Source of the DNA: Branchiostoma floridae
Taxonomy: Eukaryota; Chordata; Leptocardii; Amphioxiformes; Branchiostomatidae
Assembly: GCF_000003815.2 (NCBI RefSeq)
Contig: NC_049986.1
Span: forward strand, 18,111,969-18,175,968
Reading direction: 5' to 3'
Length of the DNA: 64,000 nt
Below, piece after piece: positions 53,000 through 63,069 of the stretch (within the stretch, counting starts at the first letter, position 1; each line of letters starts with the position of its first letter). The position numbers and the translations under genes are program-made. Below the pieces are notes generated by a model. That model saw only the letters and a list, made by a program, of their open reading frames with translations. It made no database searches and was not told where the DNA came from.

Positions 53000-54400
53000 A
53001 ATAATTCATATAGTTAACATACAACAAGTCCATAGAGTGACAAGATAGAACAATCTAAAATATAGGTTCTAAAACTACTCCGACAAATAGTTTCGGCTTC
53101 TTCTCGTCTTTTGGAGATGTTGAATATATAAGTTGAAATTTTCAGTACCTTGTTGTCGGAATGTTGATCAAAGGTACAAAACAAAGGCATTTTCACCCTA
53201 TTGGTGGCAATCTAGAATTAGAATATCGGAGTAATAATTTGTTTGTTTGTTAATTGCAGTCATACCCTTTCCTGACATCCTTATGTAAGGCCTGCGTCAC
53301 ATTTCAAACCGGGGCCTGGCTGGGCTGGTTGAGGAAACAAAAAAATTAAGCTTTAAATACCAATAAATATGCCCAAGGCATGCACCCGACAGTGCAGCTT
53401 TCGGAAACGAAATTTCATTTTACCAAAGACACCAAAATACACAAAACTTGAACCTGGCCCCGATTTGAATCTAGGCATAAGCATAACGTGCCGTATAGTT
53501 ATCCTGCTCATCAGGCATTGTCTGGTGTCTGTTGGTATGAGATGAATGCGTTTTTTTTTACATCGACAGAAACATTTCGGATTGGTCTGCACAGCCAAAT
53601 TGCATTGGTTAAGTTTCAGACCATGAATCTAAACAAAAATGTTGCGCATATTTTGTGAAGAAAAGTATTCGGGGCAAAAGCCGTAGTAAAAGAATAGATT
53701 AATTCCACCTGTCTGCACGTGTACATGACTAGACTGTAGGCACGTTTGTGATTCTGTGTTACACAAATATGCATGGTTGTAAATCTGGGTCTGACTTTGA
53801 CACATTGACTGAAAATCAGGGCGACAATAGCTTGGTTTACACACACGTTTTCGGGGTCGACTTGGAGTACACTTTCGTCTCTATACCAGACTCCCGCCTG
53901 GCTGAATAGTGATAGAAGACTTAGGCCAAGTTAGGAATAAAGTCTAGCCGGCTGGATAGACTGCAAAGACTGACTGAGATCCCATGGCAACTTACTTGTC
54001 CCAATTCTTACCATTTTGACACATCGCGCCCATAGCTTGCACAGAGAAGGTTCGTATACCGGGAAGCTTGTACTTGTACTTGGAAACTAAGTACACCCAA
54101 GAAAGGAGTCTGTGTTAACAGAAATTTAAGGTACTGAAGTGCCCTTGTCCCTGACTCAACTTGAGTAGCTTTGGAACCATGTCTTTTTTAATTGTGAAGT
54201 GGTTTGTGTCTACTAGCCTCAGTAATATATTTTTCTCGTCTCGTCTAGACCGTTTTGGGGACCTACAGAACTTGTGCTTGAATTAGCATGAGCAAATGCC
54301 AATGAAGGTGTTGAATTTTTTTCTTGGCTAGAGAAATAGAAGATTAAATCGTTGGATGTCCTTTTCCCTTCACTGTCTTTTGATCAGGATTAGGTGAATA
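53000..54400. other. Intergenic, downstream of the third LRR gene
   Basis: No gene recognised. It includes the dispersed repeat at 53875-54000 (minus), with TCTAGCCGGCTGGATAGACT and GGCCAAGTTAGGAATAAAG. Confidence 0.4.
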
Positions 54401-54413
54401 ACAACGTGCCTAC

Positions 54414-57065
54414 TCACAGACTAAGGCGGCGGCGTCCAGTCACCATACCTGCCGACACCGCTCTTGTTTCTCCTGCCGATGGTAGTTCTTGGCTACAAGA
54501 CTTGTGAAAACTGACTCCGGCACTTTCTTGGTATAACTTCGGGACCTCACTAGCAGATCTTGATGCGTGATGAAGCCGGTCTGCAATCTTGTATGACGTT
54601 TTCTTTTGCTTATTGGGTTTGACGCTGCGTCCTCCGTATGTAGCCACTATCCGATCTTCTGATGTCGTGCCATATGCACCTCGTTCAACTACGTCGCGGA
54701 ATTTTTGCCCTGCCTGTCTCCCGAAGGTAACAACGCCTACCCTGTTCTCTACTTCCCCAGCCATTCTTGGGTAGAGAAGAGATTTGCACCTGCGAACGGG
54801 ATTCTCGTAGAGTCGGTGCTTGGTGCCAAACCTGGTCATGGTAGGTAGCGCCACTTCTGTTCCTGCCGCGTGGAAGGTAGTGACGCCATCGTCTCCGTCT
54901 TGCGCATCAATGTCTGACGGCTGCCACTGCCAGCGTTCAGCGTCCTCGTCCTGGCCGACGTTTTCATACGTGTTGATGGTCGTCAGGGGGAGAGAGGAGG
55001 GGCGCCAGTTCGCTTGTCGTGTGGTGTTCTGGTAGTTGTAGTACTCGTCTGGAATCTGCCAGTAGGGATTTTCGTCTGTAGGCAGCGAGGAGCACCGATG
55101 TCGATACCCAGGTTTGTTGAGGCAAAAGTAGTCGTCAGGGATGTCCCAATAGGCTGGGAAGTCCCCTTCAGTTGCCATATCTGCCATATTTGTGTCTTTT
55201 GGCAGGGAGGAGCGGCAATATCCAGGGTTAACGTTGTTGACGGTGGAACTGGTCGGTATCGCCCAACTGCTGACGGGGACTACAGGCGGAGCCAATGAGC
55301 TGTTGGGGATCTCATAGTGGTTCGGCGAACCAGCGTTGGCGTTCTGGGCGTTACGACGTTGGCATGTGCATCGCTTCTTTAATAGACATTCAACAAGCAC
55401 CGCGCCTACCAGCACAGTCAGTGAAACCGACAGAGCAACTGTAAGCGTTGTCTGTTGCTGATCCTCGACAGGTTCAGGCCGCATTGTTGAAGTATTGTCA
55501 ATCTCTTGCTCTGTGGGGGCAAGTGTCCCGTTCACATCAACTGCTGGGAGGGCAATGGTGCTGTTCTCGTCTGATGCGTTGCTAACCTTGATGACATCTT
55601 CCCCATTGTTGGTGACAGTCTTGTTGTTCCATCTTTGCTCGTTGGTGGCGTGAGACTCTTCCCGTTTTGTCATGAAAACGTAAGATTTGAACACTCTCTC
55701 CCCGCTGATCAGGACACACGTCACATTCTTATTGCCCTCCTTACCGTGTGTGCTGTCATTCTGCATCGATGCCTTAAGCTTGTAATGTGAGCTGTCTTTA
55801 CTTCGGACGGGATCGTACACAACAGAAACCAGTCTTACAGGCCTGGCGTTGTTTTTCGTGGCAAAGGCAGCCAGTTGAAACGTAGATTCTTTGTTCCCAG
55901 AGAGATTGACACTGTCCGTTTCTGTGCCAAACCAGAAGCTTTCACACCATGGAATGACGTTGCCTTCCTCTTCCGATTCTACATCGTTCATCATAGCCAT
56001 GATGACCATCGGGGATTGATAGGAGTGGCTGTTGACCTGGCTGTTGTACTGTGGCCAACAGTCGTAGGTATAACGTATATAATTATTCACGCCTCGCGTG
56101 TCCATGTTGTATCGCAACGATGCGAATCCCGATATTTCATCGTCACGCGTGAAACATTTTGTTCGAGTCAGGCTGGTAATCTTGATTTGTGCGAAAGACA
56201 GGTCAGACAGCAACTCAGCTTGCCATCTAACGTCGTGCACGTTTACTAACCCACTCTCGTTAAATTGGTATCTTACTACGCTCGTAACCAAACGGACGTC
56301 ATTGGGGAGACCAATGAAACCATTGTTTGAAACGTCCAAAGAGCTCAGTTTAGTCAGGGGCACAAAGGAATAGTTTGGAAGCGTCTGAAGACGGTTGTAG
56401 GCCAAGTCAAGCCGAGTCAGGTCTGTCAGCCCGCGGAACCATTCAGGACGCAGATGGCTCAAACTGTTATTTTTGAGAAACAGACCTTTCAGCCAGATGA
56501 GTCGTGCAAAGCTCTCTGGCTCAATGTCTGCAATCTTATTGTGTGACAAAGACAGAACGATCAGCGCATCTGGGGACCTCAACTTCGCGAACCAATCTTT
56601 TTTGACGTGGGTCAAGTTGTTGTAATCTAGATATAAAAGATTCAAACCCAGAAATGTACTAAGACTGCTGGGTTCCAGGTCTGTGATGCCCCCTTCTGCA
56701 AGACGAAGATATTGCACTCCCGGGTGATTTACACACGAACCTAGCGCCTGCGATGATAACACTCCAAAAGCATGACCTCTTATAGCTAAAATGGGGTTCG
56801 TCGATGAGTAGGAAATAGTGCCAATGTAACCACCCTGCAAACCAACTGAAAGTTCTGTTTGTTCCGTGCATAAGATACAAGACCTTAAGGTTGATGCGGT
56901 CCTTAAGTACAGTGGGGGAATTTTGAACAAGGAGACTTCATTATCCCATCGGTCATCATTCGGGATGCAGGCTTGAATGTATGTCACTTTGCAACCCGGT
57001 AAGCAGTCTTCAGCTGATATGGTAGACGCCGCCAGGGCTAGTATTATCACTATCCTATAACCCAT
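54414..57065 (-). CDS. LRR transmembrane receptor with tyrosine-rich tail
   Basis: An 883-residue single-exon type I membrane protein, unrelated in its tail to the pair at 31-37 kb. It has a signal peptide (1-18), a Cys-rich region, LRRs at about 117-255 (VQYLRLAEGGITDLEPSSLS; LIVLSLSHNKIADIEPESFA; LTRLDLAYNRLQTLPNYSF), a long linker with many N-glycosylation sites, and a membrane helix at 540-562 followed by KKRCTCQRR. The 320-residue tail carries HYEIP (583), AYWDIP (639), PYWQIP (668), TYENV (699) and LYENP (752), plus RCSSLP and RPSSLP. YxxP/YENx motifs are typical SH2-adaptor sites and RxxSxP suits 14-3-3 binding; both uses are inference. The start codon lies inside a SINE target duplication. 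Confidence 0.9.
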   Translation of the reverse strand: MGYRIVIILALAASTISAEDCLPGCKVTYIQACIPNDDRWDNEVSLFKIPPLYLRTASTLRSCILCTEQTELSVGLQGGYIGTISYSSTNPILAIRGHAFGVLSSQALGSCVNHPGVQYLRLAEGGITDLEPSSLSTFLGLNLLYLDYNNLTHVKKDWFAKLRSPDALIVLSLSHNKIADIEPESFARLIWLKGLFLKNNSLSHLRPEWFRGLTDLTRLDLAYNRLQTLPNYSFVPLTKLSSLDVSNNGFIGLPNDVRLVTSVVRYQFNESGLVNVHDVRWQAELLSDLSFAQIKITSLTRTKCFTRDDEISGFASLRYNMDTRGVNNYIRYTYDCWPQYNSQVNSHSYQSPMVIMAMMNDVESEEEGNVIPWCESFWFGTETDSVNLSGNKESTFQLAAFATKNNARPVRLVSVVYDPVRSKDSSHYKLKASMQNDSTHGKEGNKNVTCVLISGERVFKSYVFMTKREESHATNEQRWNNKTVTNNGEDVIKVSNASDENSTIALPAVDVNGTLAPTEQEIDNTSTMRPEPVEDQQQTTLTVALSVSLTVLVGAVLVECLLKKRCTCQRRNAQNANAGSPNHYEIPNSSLAPPVVPVSSWAIPTSSTVNNVNPGYCRSSLPKDTNMADMATEGDFPAYWDIPDDYFCLNKPGYRHRCSSLPTDENPYWQIPDEYYNYQNTTRQANWRPSSLPLTTINTYENVGQDEDAERWQWQPSDIDAQDGDDGVTTFHAAGTEVALPTMTRFGTKHRLYENPVRRCKSLLYPRMAGEVENRVGVVTFGRQAGQKFRDVVERGAYGTTSEDRIVATYGGRSVKPNKQKKTSYKIADRLHHASRSASEVPKLYQESAGVSFHKSCSQELPSAGETRAVSAGMVTGRRRLSL

Positions 57066-57334
57066 TATTGGCGTTGGTGTGGCGCAACAGTTAGAGCGTT
57101 GCAGTCAGAACCGATAGGTCCTGGGTTCGATACTCCCCATGTCTAGCTCAGACATTGTGTCATTCGGGAATGCACTTTACACATTGTACCCACCACAATG
57201 GTGGTGGAACGACCACCTAGCCTCTTTTCTAAACTGTCAAAAGTGTGTCAAAAACACACAGATTCTGTGTGCGATAGGCGCCAACATATGTACATTTGCC
57301 ACCAAGAGCCGTACTTTTCTTTGACCCATTATTG
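57060..57334 (+). mobile_element. tRNA-derived SINE inserted at the LRR gene start codon
   Basis: The body (57071-57323) begins GCGTTGGTGTGGCGCAACAG with an A-box (GTTAGAGCG) and a B-box (GGGTTCGATACTCC). It continues TTCGGGAATGCACTTTACAC and ends in a TACTTTTCTTT tail. ACCCATTATTG flanks it at 57060-57070 and 57324-57334. The word contains the complement of the start codon of the minus-strand LRR gene. Confidence 0.9.
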
Positions 57335-58300
57335 ATAAGCATTGGTATCCATGGAAATGCAACCTTCAGAGGCGCAGGTTGTGGCAGCTTAAGATATAAT
57401 CCTAATATCTCTAACATGAAAATCACCAATGGTGATATACCTGTTTGTTTTTTGGCCTGACGGAGTGGTGGACCCCTGCCATCAACCCAGACTGATGACG
57501 GACCGGCATCGGCGACTAGAAACGCACACCGGCGTTTTCGTGGTGACGTCGAAACTGACTATCGGGTTTGCAGCACTGACATAGTCCGCTCGCACACGCG
57601 ACAATGTTTCGCTGTACCAGCCGCCTTACTACAGTACCCGACAGGCTTTCTGGTGTCCTGTCATCAATTCATAGAAATATGAAAGAAAGGATTCGTAGAC
57701 ACCGGTAATATAGTCCAGGGTTGGCCAATCAGCTAACAGCGTATCGAGGACAAAATATCAGAACATATGCGGCACATATTGGATATGGAAGCTCTTAAGA
57801 ATAGAAGTTTGGTACATATCCGCATAAAACTTTTGTTTCCATCTAGTGGGTTAATGGATGATTGGAAACTCGCGGAATCAGCTGGGTTCAAAGCAAGTCT
57901 CTAAAGTACAATAAGCTGAAGATTCGAATGGTAAGCCTAGAAGCTGCAGAAGACCAGAATGTGGATTGAATATTCAATATAGGATTATATTTTCTACCGG
58001 TAGTGTTAACTTCTCCGTGCGGTTGTAATCCTTCGTTTTGAAGCAAAAGCCCGACGGTTTTAGACACTATTGGCACACTGACTGCGCGGCGGATACGGCT
58101 TGATACCCGCAAAGGCTACTGGTGAGCTGGGTAATCTGTTCATGGTTCTGTTTCCGATCCTCCGATCCACAATGGAAAATTAAGTACAGCATGAGCACTT
58201 TTCTTACCTGCCAGATCAGATGGCTCTTACCACTCACAGCACCAGGATAGCCACATCCCGCCGGCCTTTCTGTTGGTGTTGGTATGATTTGATGGGTAGG
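57335..58300. other. Upstream region of the third LRR gene, no gene recognised
   Basis: Short ORFs only. This is presumably where the original promoter of the LRR gene lies, displaced by the SINE. Confidence 0.35.
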
Positions 58301-58310
58301 GGGCAAATTC

Positions 58311-58517
58311 TACTCTCCAAGCAGAGGTTAGGCTCCGTCTGTTTTTTTAACGTTTTTTAGTCGTTTTTATCGGGCTTTCTATTTTGTCATTTTTCTTGAA
58401 GTACGCCAGCCAGTTAGGTTTTGACACAGCAAGATAAAATAAAAAGATAGAAAGCCCGATAAAAACGACTAAAAAACGTTGAAAAACAGCCAGAGCCTAA
58501 CTTCTGCTTGGAGAGTA
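58311..58517. mobile_element. MITE with 9-bp target duplication (TACTCTCCAAGCAGA family)
   Basis: Left arm TACTCTCCAAGCAGAGGTTA ... GTCGTTTTTATCGGGCTTTC, with the right arm its complement over about 75 bp. GGCAAATTC flanks both sides (58302-58310 and 58518-58526). Nine bases suggests a Mutator-like origin. Confidence 0.92.
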
Positions 58518-58674
58518 GGCAAATTCACCATTTCAACACATGGTTTGCATCGAGAAGGTTCATTTGCCGGGAAGGAATGTATGCCGGGAAGCTTGTAATC
58601 CTTAAAAACACACACACAACAAATTACGCCAACGCCCAAAAAGGTATTCTCCAGGCAGACGTGTCAGCGGAGCT

Positions 58675-58885
58675 GGGTAAAAAAAAAGAAGTATTTGGCC
58701 AAATAGGGACAAATAGGTTACGATGGGTTTTCAGTCAGTCTGTTGCAGTACATGTACATCCAGCTAGCTCCCGCGGCCGAACAGTTCACTTCTAGGCCTA
58801 TTAACTCCTACTAGACTTTAATTATTCCGTACTTGGCCACTTGGCCAAATGACCATTCGGCCAGGCAGGAGTCTGGTAGAGACTA
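58675..58885 (+). repeat. Dispersed repeat (family at 37665 and 53880)
   Basis: Shares ATTTGGCCAAATAGGGACAA, TTCACTTCTAGGCCTATTAA, CTCCTACTAGACTTTAATT and GGAGTCTGGTAGAGACTA with 37665-37858. Confidence 0.7.
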
Positions 58886-59389
58886 CAAAGATTGGAAGGC
58901 ATGGGAGGCTAGCATCAGGGAGTAAAACAGTGTTCTTCAGCCATAAACCGCCGTTCACCAGACGTTGCACTGTACTCTGGAAACCCCCATTGTGGAGGGA
59001 CTACACTGGGAGACGTCTCCCTCCCTTTTCCTCACTGCAGAGTATTCGAAGTCAGTATACAGTAGAAGCCAGTTAATTGCAAAATGGATAACTGCACACT
59101 TCTGTTAATTGCACAGAGTCACCAAATCCCGTGGTGGTGTGGTCCAGCTGGATAAGTTCTCTTTGTTGTACCATTCGGATGATTGCACGAAATACGCTGG
59201 CAAATGGGGTGTGCAATTAAACGGCTTCTACGTACTGTGTACTAACTTCGAATACCTAAGCTATCTCTTTAATTTCTACATCATACTTCACGAGGAGTGC
59301 AGAGTCTCAGAGGAAGGCCATGTGGTCCCACCACCTCCAGACTGCACCACACAGACTTAACATCGCCCGAAGGAATCTCTTCCCCCAGG

Positions 59390-59639
59390 ACCAGAGGAGG
59401 CATGGCCAACCTGGTCATGTCTCAACCGCCTCAGAACAGGCACAGGAAGATGCAAGACCCTCATGGCAAAGTGGGGTCTTAGCCCAGATGGACAGACTGC
59501 TTGTGACTGCGGGCAGGAGCAGACTATGAAACACCTTCTTGTCTGCCCCCTCCTGTCCGAACCATGCACCAAAGAAGATTTGGAAGCCCTGACCCCCAGA
59601 GGAAGGGAGTGTGGGGAGTACTGGAGCAGAAAAGTGTAG
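59390..59639 (+). pseudogene. Non-LTR retrotransposon ORF2 C-terminal fragment
   Basis: From 59412 the plus frame reads WSCLNRLRTGTGRCKTLMAK, WGLSPDGQTACDCGQEQTMK, HLLVCPLLSEPCTKEDLEAL ... SRKV and stops at TAG 59637-59639. The LNRLRTG...W and CDCG..QT..HLL..CP pattern is the zinc-knuckle tail after the reverse transcriptase of LINE-type elements. No reverse transcriptase is present upstream, so it is a 5'-truncated dead copy. Confidence 0.85.
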
Positions 59640-60226
59640 TGATGACGTCACTAAGAAGAAGATCATACTTCACAACCACAACTTTCCTACTTCTGGACGC
59701 ATCGACACGATTAAAAGAACTGTTAGATAAATCTAGTCGTTTTCATGCGACTCAAAAACGTTCTTGTTGCCTGAAATACATCCCCTCAAGTTTGTATCTC
59801 GCATAGTTCAATTATGTCTATGTCTTTGTATATATGTGTAGTGGTGCACGTGGCGTGAATATAAGTTGCCAACTTGAGTGCGCCACCACTATGTCTATCT
59901 TTCATATCAAAGGGAATAAAAGATAAAAAATGCATCCCCTTCTGGGCCGGTTTGTTTGTCTTTATGGTGTACTGTGCAGGTGTCGGGGAATATTTCACTG
60001 CTGACTATGTCTTGAATTAGCCATGATTCTGTATCTGCTACTTTATCTAGTCTGTGGGTCTGTATGTGTCGATTTATTAATGATAATCTTTATTGCATAT
60101 TCTCGCCCGGGGGCTAAAGTTTAGATAAAAGATTTACTTTTTTTTTTTTTTCTGTGATCATAGTTACTAATATTCCTGATTCACCACACAGGTTCCCTCC
60201 ACAAAGGTCCCCACACAGGTTTCTGT

Positions 60227-60290
60227 TAATCTCCAAGCAGATCATGCGGTAGCATATAAGGTAGTAACAAAAGCTGGTAGAGGAGTGAAG
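60227..60290. mobile_element. Half copy of the TCTCCAAGCAGA MITE family
   Basis: TAATCTCCAAGCAGATCATG and AGTAACAAAAGCTGG match the left part of 61730-61922. No right end found. Confidence 0.65.
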
Positions 60291-60677
60291 ATTCTATCTT
60301 TGTTACATCATAAAATAGGTTTCCACATTAGTATCAGTACAAATAATCTCTGCAGTCCAAATTATCCAGATAGACACAATTACCTTGAGAGCCTCTAGCT
60401 ATCACAAATGTCGTCGCGAAAAATATGTAACTTTAATCACATAACTTGCCCTCATTATTCTACCCAATTCATATGCAAATACGATTATCTATTGTCAACC
60501 GGGACAAGACGCCAATTTCTGTCTCCTGAACCATGGTATCAGTCCTGCTTAATTAGCTCTATGCCTGAACGGATCATTACTTTACAAAATCGTCGTCGCC
60601 TTTTGAGAAGTATTAGCACGCTCCACCAGTACCCCCCCCCCCCCCCAAAGTTATGAAGCCTTTGGATATGTTCATTG

Positions 60678-60765
60678 GGTGGCCGATGGGCCAACTACTC
60701 TCTCTTGGCAGCCAGGGGCTGAATAGCGAGGAGATTACAACAGGCGGGGCTATATTCAATTTAAT
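60678..60765. repeat. Dispersed repeat fragment (partner 24187-24275)
   Basis: See 24187: shared GTGGCCGA...CAACTAC, GGCTGAAT and GGCGGGGCTA words. Followed by an AAATAAATAAATA run and immediately by a MITE. Confidence 0.55.
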
Positions 60766-60787
60766 TATAATAAATAAATAAATATAT

Positions 60788-60975
60788 TAGTCTCCAAGCA
60801 GACCCTGCGGTGCCTTAGAAATAGTATCTAAGCTGGCAAGGGACTTAGTATAGCGGCACCAGGTGCCCGTTTGACTCCGGATCCCTTTGGCCGGCTATCT
60901 CCCTTTGGCCGGCTATACTCCTTTGCCAGCTTTGATACTATCTCTTTAGGCACCGTAGGGTCTGCTTGGAGACTA
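60788..60975. mobile_element. TCTCCAAGCAGA MITE, intact copy
   Basis: TAGTCTCCAAGCAGACCCTG and its complement CGTAGGGTCTGCTTGGAGAC(TA) face each other. The interior has TTTGGCCGGCTAT twice. The 9-bp flanks agree at 6 of 9 (TAAATATAT, TGGCTATAT). Confidence 0.88.
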
Positions 60976-60995
60976 TGGCTATATCGCAAGGGTCT

Positions 60996-61163
60996 GGAGC
61001 GAGCTGCAGGAGCGAGCTGCAGGAGCGAGCTGCAGGAGCGAGCTGCAGGAGCGAGCTGCAGGAGCGAGCTGCAGGAGCGAGCTGCAGGAGCGAGCTGCAG
61101 GAGCGAGCTGCAGGAGCGAGCTGCAGGAGCGAGCTGCAGGAGCGAGCTGCAGGAGCGAGCTGC
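60996..61163. repeat. 13-bp minisatellite, 13 units
   Basis: The unit GGAGCGAGCTGCA is repeated with almost no variation. Because 13 is not a multiple of three and the unit lacks stops, all frames are open and give false ORFs with a 13-residue period. It starts 21 bp from the MITE end. Confidence 0.95.
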
Positions 61164-61414
61164 CATCCGGCGCCACTCAGGCTCGACACAAGTGTCTGGA
61201 GTCTGTCACTTGGCGGCACTCACTCAAGTGTGACATGGATATACACATGTACAGTGTATATATATATATAGGACTGCACAGGTTCAAAAATGTACAGTTT
61301 GCTGCTAGCGTTTCAATGTAACTATTCGAAGGTTTTAGAAGTTCACAATCAGTATTTAAGTATGGCATATGCTAGTAATGTCAAAACCTTTTTGACAATA
61401 CAAGGTACAATACA

Positions 61415-61481
61415 GAATAGAAAGCGCGATAAAAACAACTAAAAAACCGTAAAAAGGGGCCTAACCTCTGCTTGGAGAGTA
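61415..61481. mobile_element. Right half of a TACTCTCC MITE
   Basis: TAGAAAGCGCGATAAAAACA and GGCCTAACCTCTGCTTGGAG, ending GAGTA, match the right arm of 58311-58517. The left arm is absent. Confidence 0.75.
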
Positions 61482-61729
61482 CGTTTCTCGAACACGGCGC
61501 TTTTACCTCTCCAAGTCAGGTACCAATTTTTACACCTTGGTGGCGTTTGTTTGTTTGTTTTTTCGCGAAGATGACAACAAAACGATATATCACGACTGAC
61601 TGATTCAAATTCGATTTGTCCTTGCCCCAAGGTGTTATCAAGGAGTTTAAAATGGTTTTATAAAAGGTATACACACTGTGTCCTCTTCGCACAAGGAGGT
61701 ACGATTTTGCAAGAGTACTAATAATTGGG

Positions 61730-61922
61730 TAATCTCCAAGCAGATCCTACGGTATACGTAGCATAAGATAGTATCAAAAGCTGAAAGAGGGGTGAAGCCG
61801 GCTCAGGATTGTGTTTCCCTACCGTGTTTCCTCTACATGGCAAAAGGACACCTCTTGGCTGGCTACACTCATTGGCCAGTTTGGCACTATCTTATGCCAT
61901 CGTAGGATCTGCTTGGAGATTA
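61730..61922. mobile_element. TCTCCAAGCAGA MITE, intact copy
   Basis: TAATCTCCAAGCAGATCCTA and CGTAGGATCTGCTTGGAGAT(TA) are inverted. The 9-bp flanks are ATAATTGGG and ATGATTGTG (7 of 9). Contains an internal pair AAGATAGTATCAAA / TTTGGCACTATCTTA. Confidence 0.88.
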
Positions 61923-62510
61923 ATGATTGTGGTCATTAGGGGAGTGTGTACAAAGATGGCTACGGGGCTTTTCACGGGGTTTGCCCTCGGGTTTGGGACC
62001 TTTTACACCTATAATGGGTAGTTGATAGCACCTTGATGAGGTGTGATTTTTCGCCGTAATTGGAGTGATATCATTGTATACGCTGGGAGAAGTACTTAGC
62101 AATTATTCCCATTGATTGATAGCAGAACGCAGCAAAGTCAGAATTAGGTTCATCCACTTGCAGTAGAAAAGTGACGATAATAGATATCACCAGTGTGCGA
62201 AAGAATGTATAAATACTGTAACGTTACATCTGAAGCAAGGGAAAACACATCTTGTCATTACAGGTGTTCATTTACCCACGCCTATTGGTGTCGGTGTCTC
62301 GTTTCTCGATCGCGAAACAATCAAGCTTCAATTATCCAGTCAGTCGTGAAGCCATTGTTTTATTTGTTACAAAACTCAAGAAGGTGTTCAGATTACATGT
62401 GGTATTACATGTAGGTCAGGCAGTACAGTGACAGCTGGTGCTGGTCAAGACCCATTAAATAAGATGATCTTATCACCGGAGCGACAGCTGAAGATGACCG
62501 CAGACATTGT

Positions 62511-62852
62511 ATAAGACGTTCCCATCGTCGGCGCAACCACATTCGGGTTTGCCGCTGTAGATCGGAGAAGATCTCTTCGTCACTAACGGAAGGTAAGTTT
62601 ATAGCTTTCTACTTATCTAAATATCTCTGGGTAAGATATTATCGTTCTCATCGAAAATTTCCCCACTTCAAATACGTGAATGGTAAAAAGAAATTTTATA
62701 AGACGACCCATAGCCGGCGCAACCACATTTGGGTCTGCCACTGTAGATCAGAGAAGATCTCTTCGTCACTAACCTAACGTAAGGTAAGCTTACAGCTTTC
62801 TACCTATCTACGTATCTCTAAGGGCTCTTATCGAAACTTTCCCCACTTCAGG
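62511..62852. repeat. Tandem duplication, 187-bp unit
   Basis: Unit 1 (62511-62697) and unit 2 (from 62698) share ATAAGACG, GGCGCAACCACATT, GAGAAGATCTCTTCGTCACT, a donor-like AAG|GTAAG and ATCGAAAATTTCCCCACTTC. Unit 2 is split by the next MITE; its tail (GAGTGGTAAAGAGAAAATTA) resumes at 63068. Confidence 0.85.
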
Positions 62853-63053
62853 TACTCTCCAAGCAGAGGTTGAATCTCGCAGATATAATAGTAGTCGGAA
62901 NNNNNNNNNNNNNNNNNNNNNNNNNNNNNNNNNNNNNNNNNNNNNNNNNNNNNNNNNNNNNNNNNNNNNNNNNNNNNNNNNNNNNNNNNNNNNNNNNNNN
63001 NNNNTTTCCGACTACTACTGTATCTGCGCGATTCAACCTCTACTTACAGAGTA
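62853..63053. mobile_element. TACTCTCC MITE containing an assembly gap
   Basis: Left arm TACTCTCCAAGCAGAGGTTG... GTAGTCGGAA, then the gap, then the complement TTTCCGACTACTACTG...GAGTA. The 9-bp flanks are CACTTCAGG and CACTTAAGT. The arms suggest the gap covers the centre of the inverted repeat. Confidence 0.85.
62901..63004. other. Assembly gap (104 N)
   Basis: The N run lies inside a long inverted repeat; its length is not the default 100, so it may be an estimate. Confidence 0.95.
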
Positions 63054-63069
63054 CACTTAAGTTACTTGA

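Noticed and set aside
57071-57140. Functional tRNA gene
   Set aside because: A and B boxes are present, but no cloverleaf acceptor stem closes, and an 11-bp target duplication flanks a 253-bp body, as for a SINE.
60828-61271. Repetitive Ala/Ser/Cys/Arg proteins on both strands
   Set aside because: Pure translation of the 13-bp minisatellite; all frames are open.
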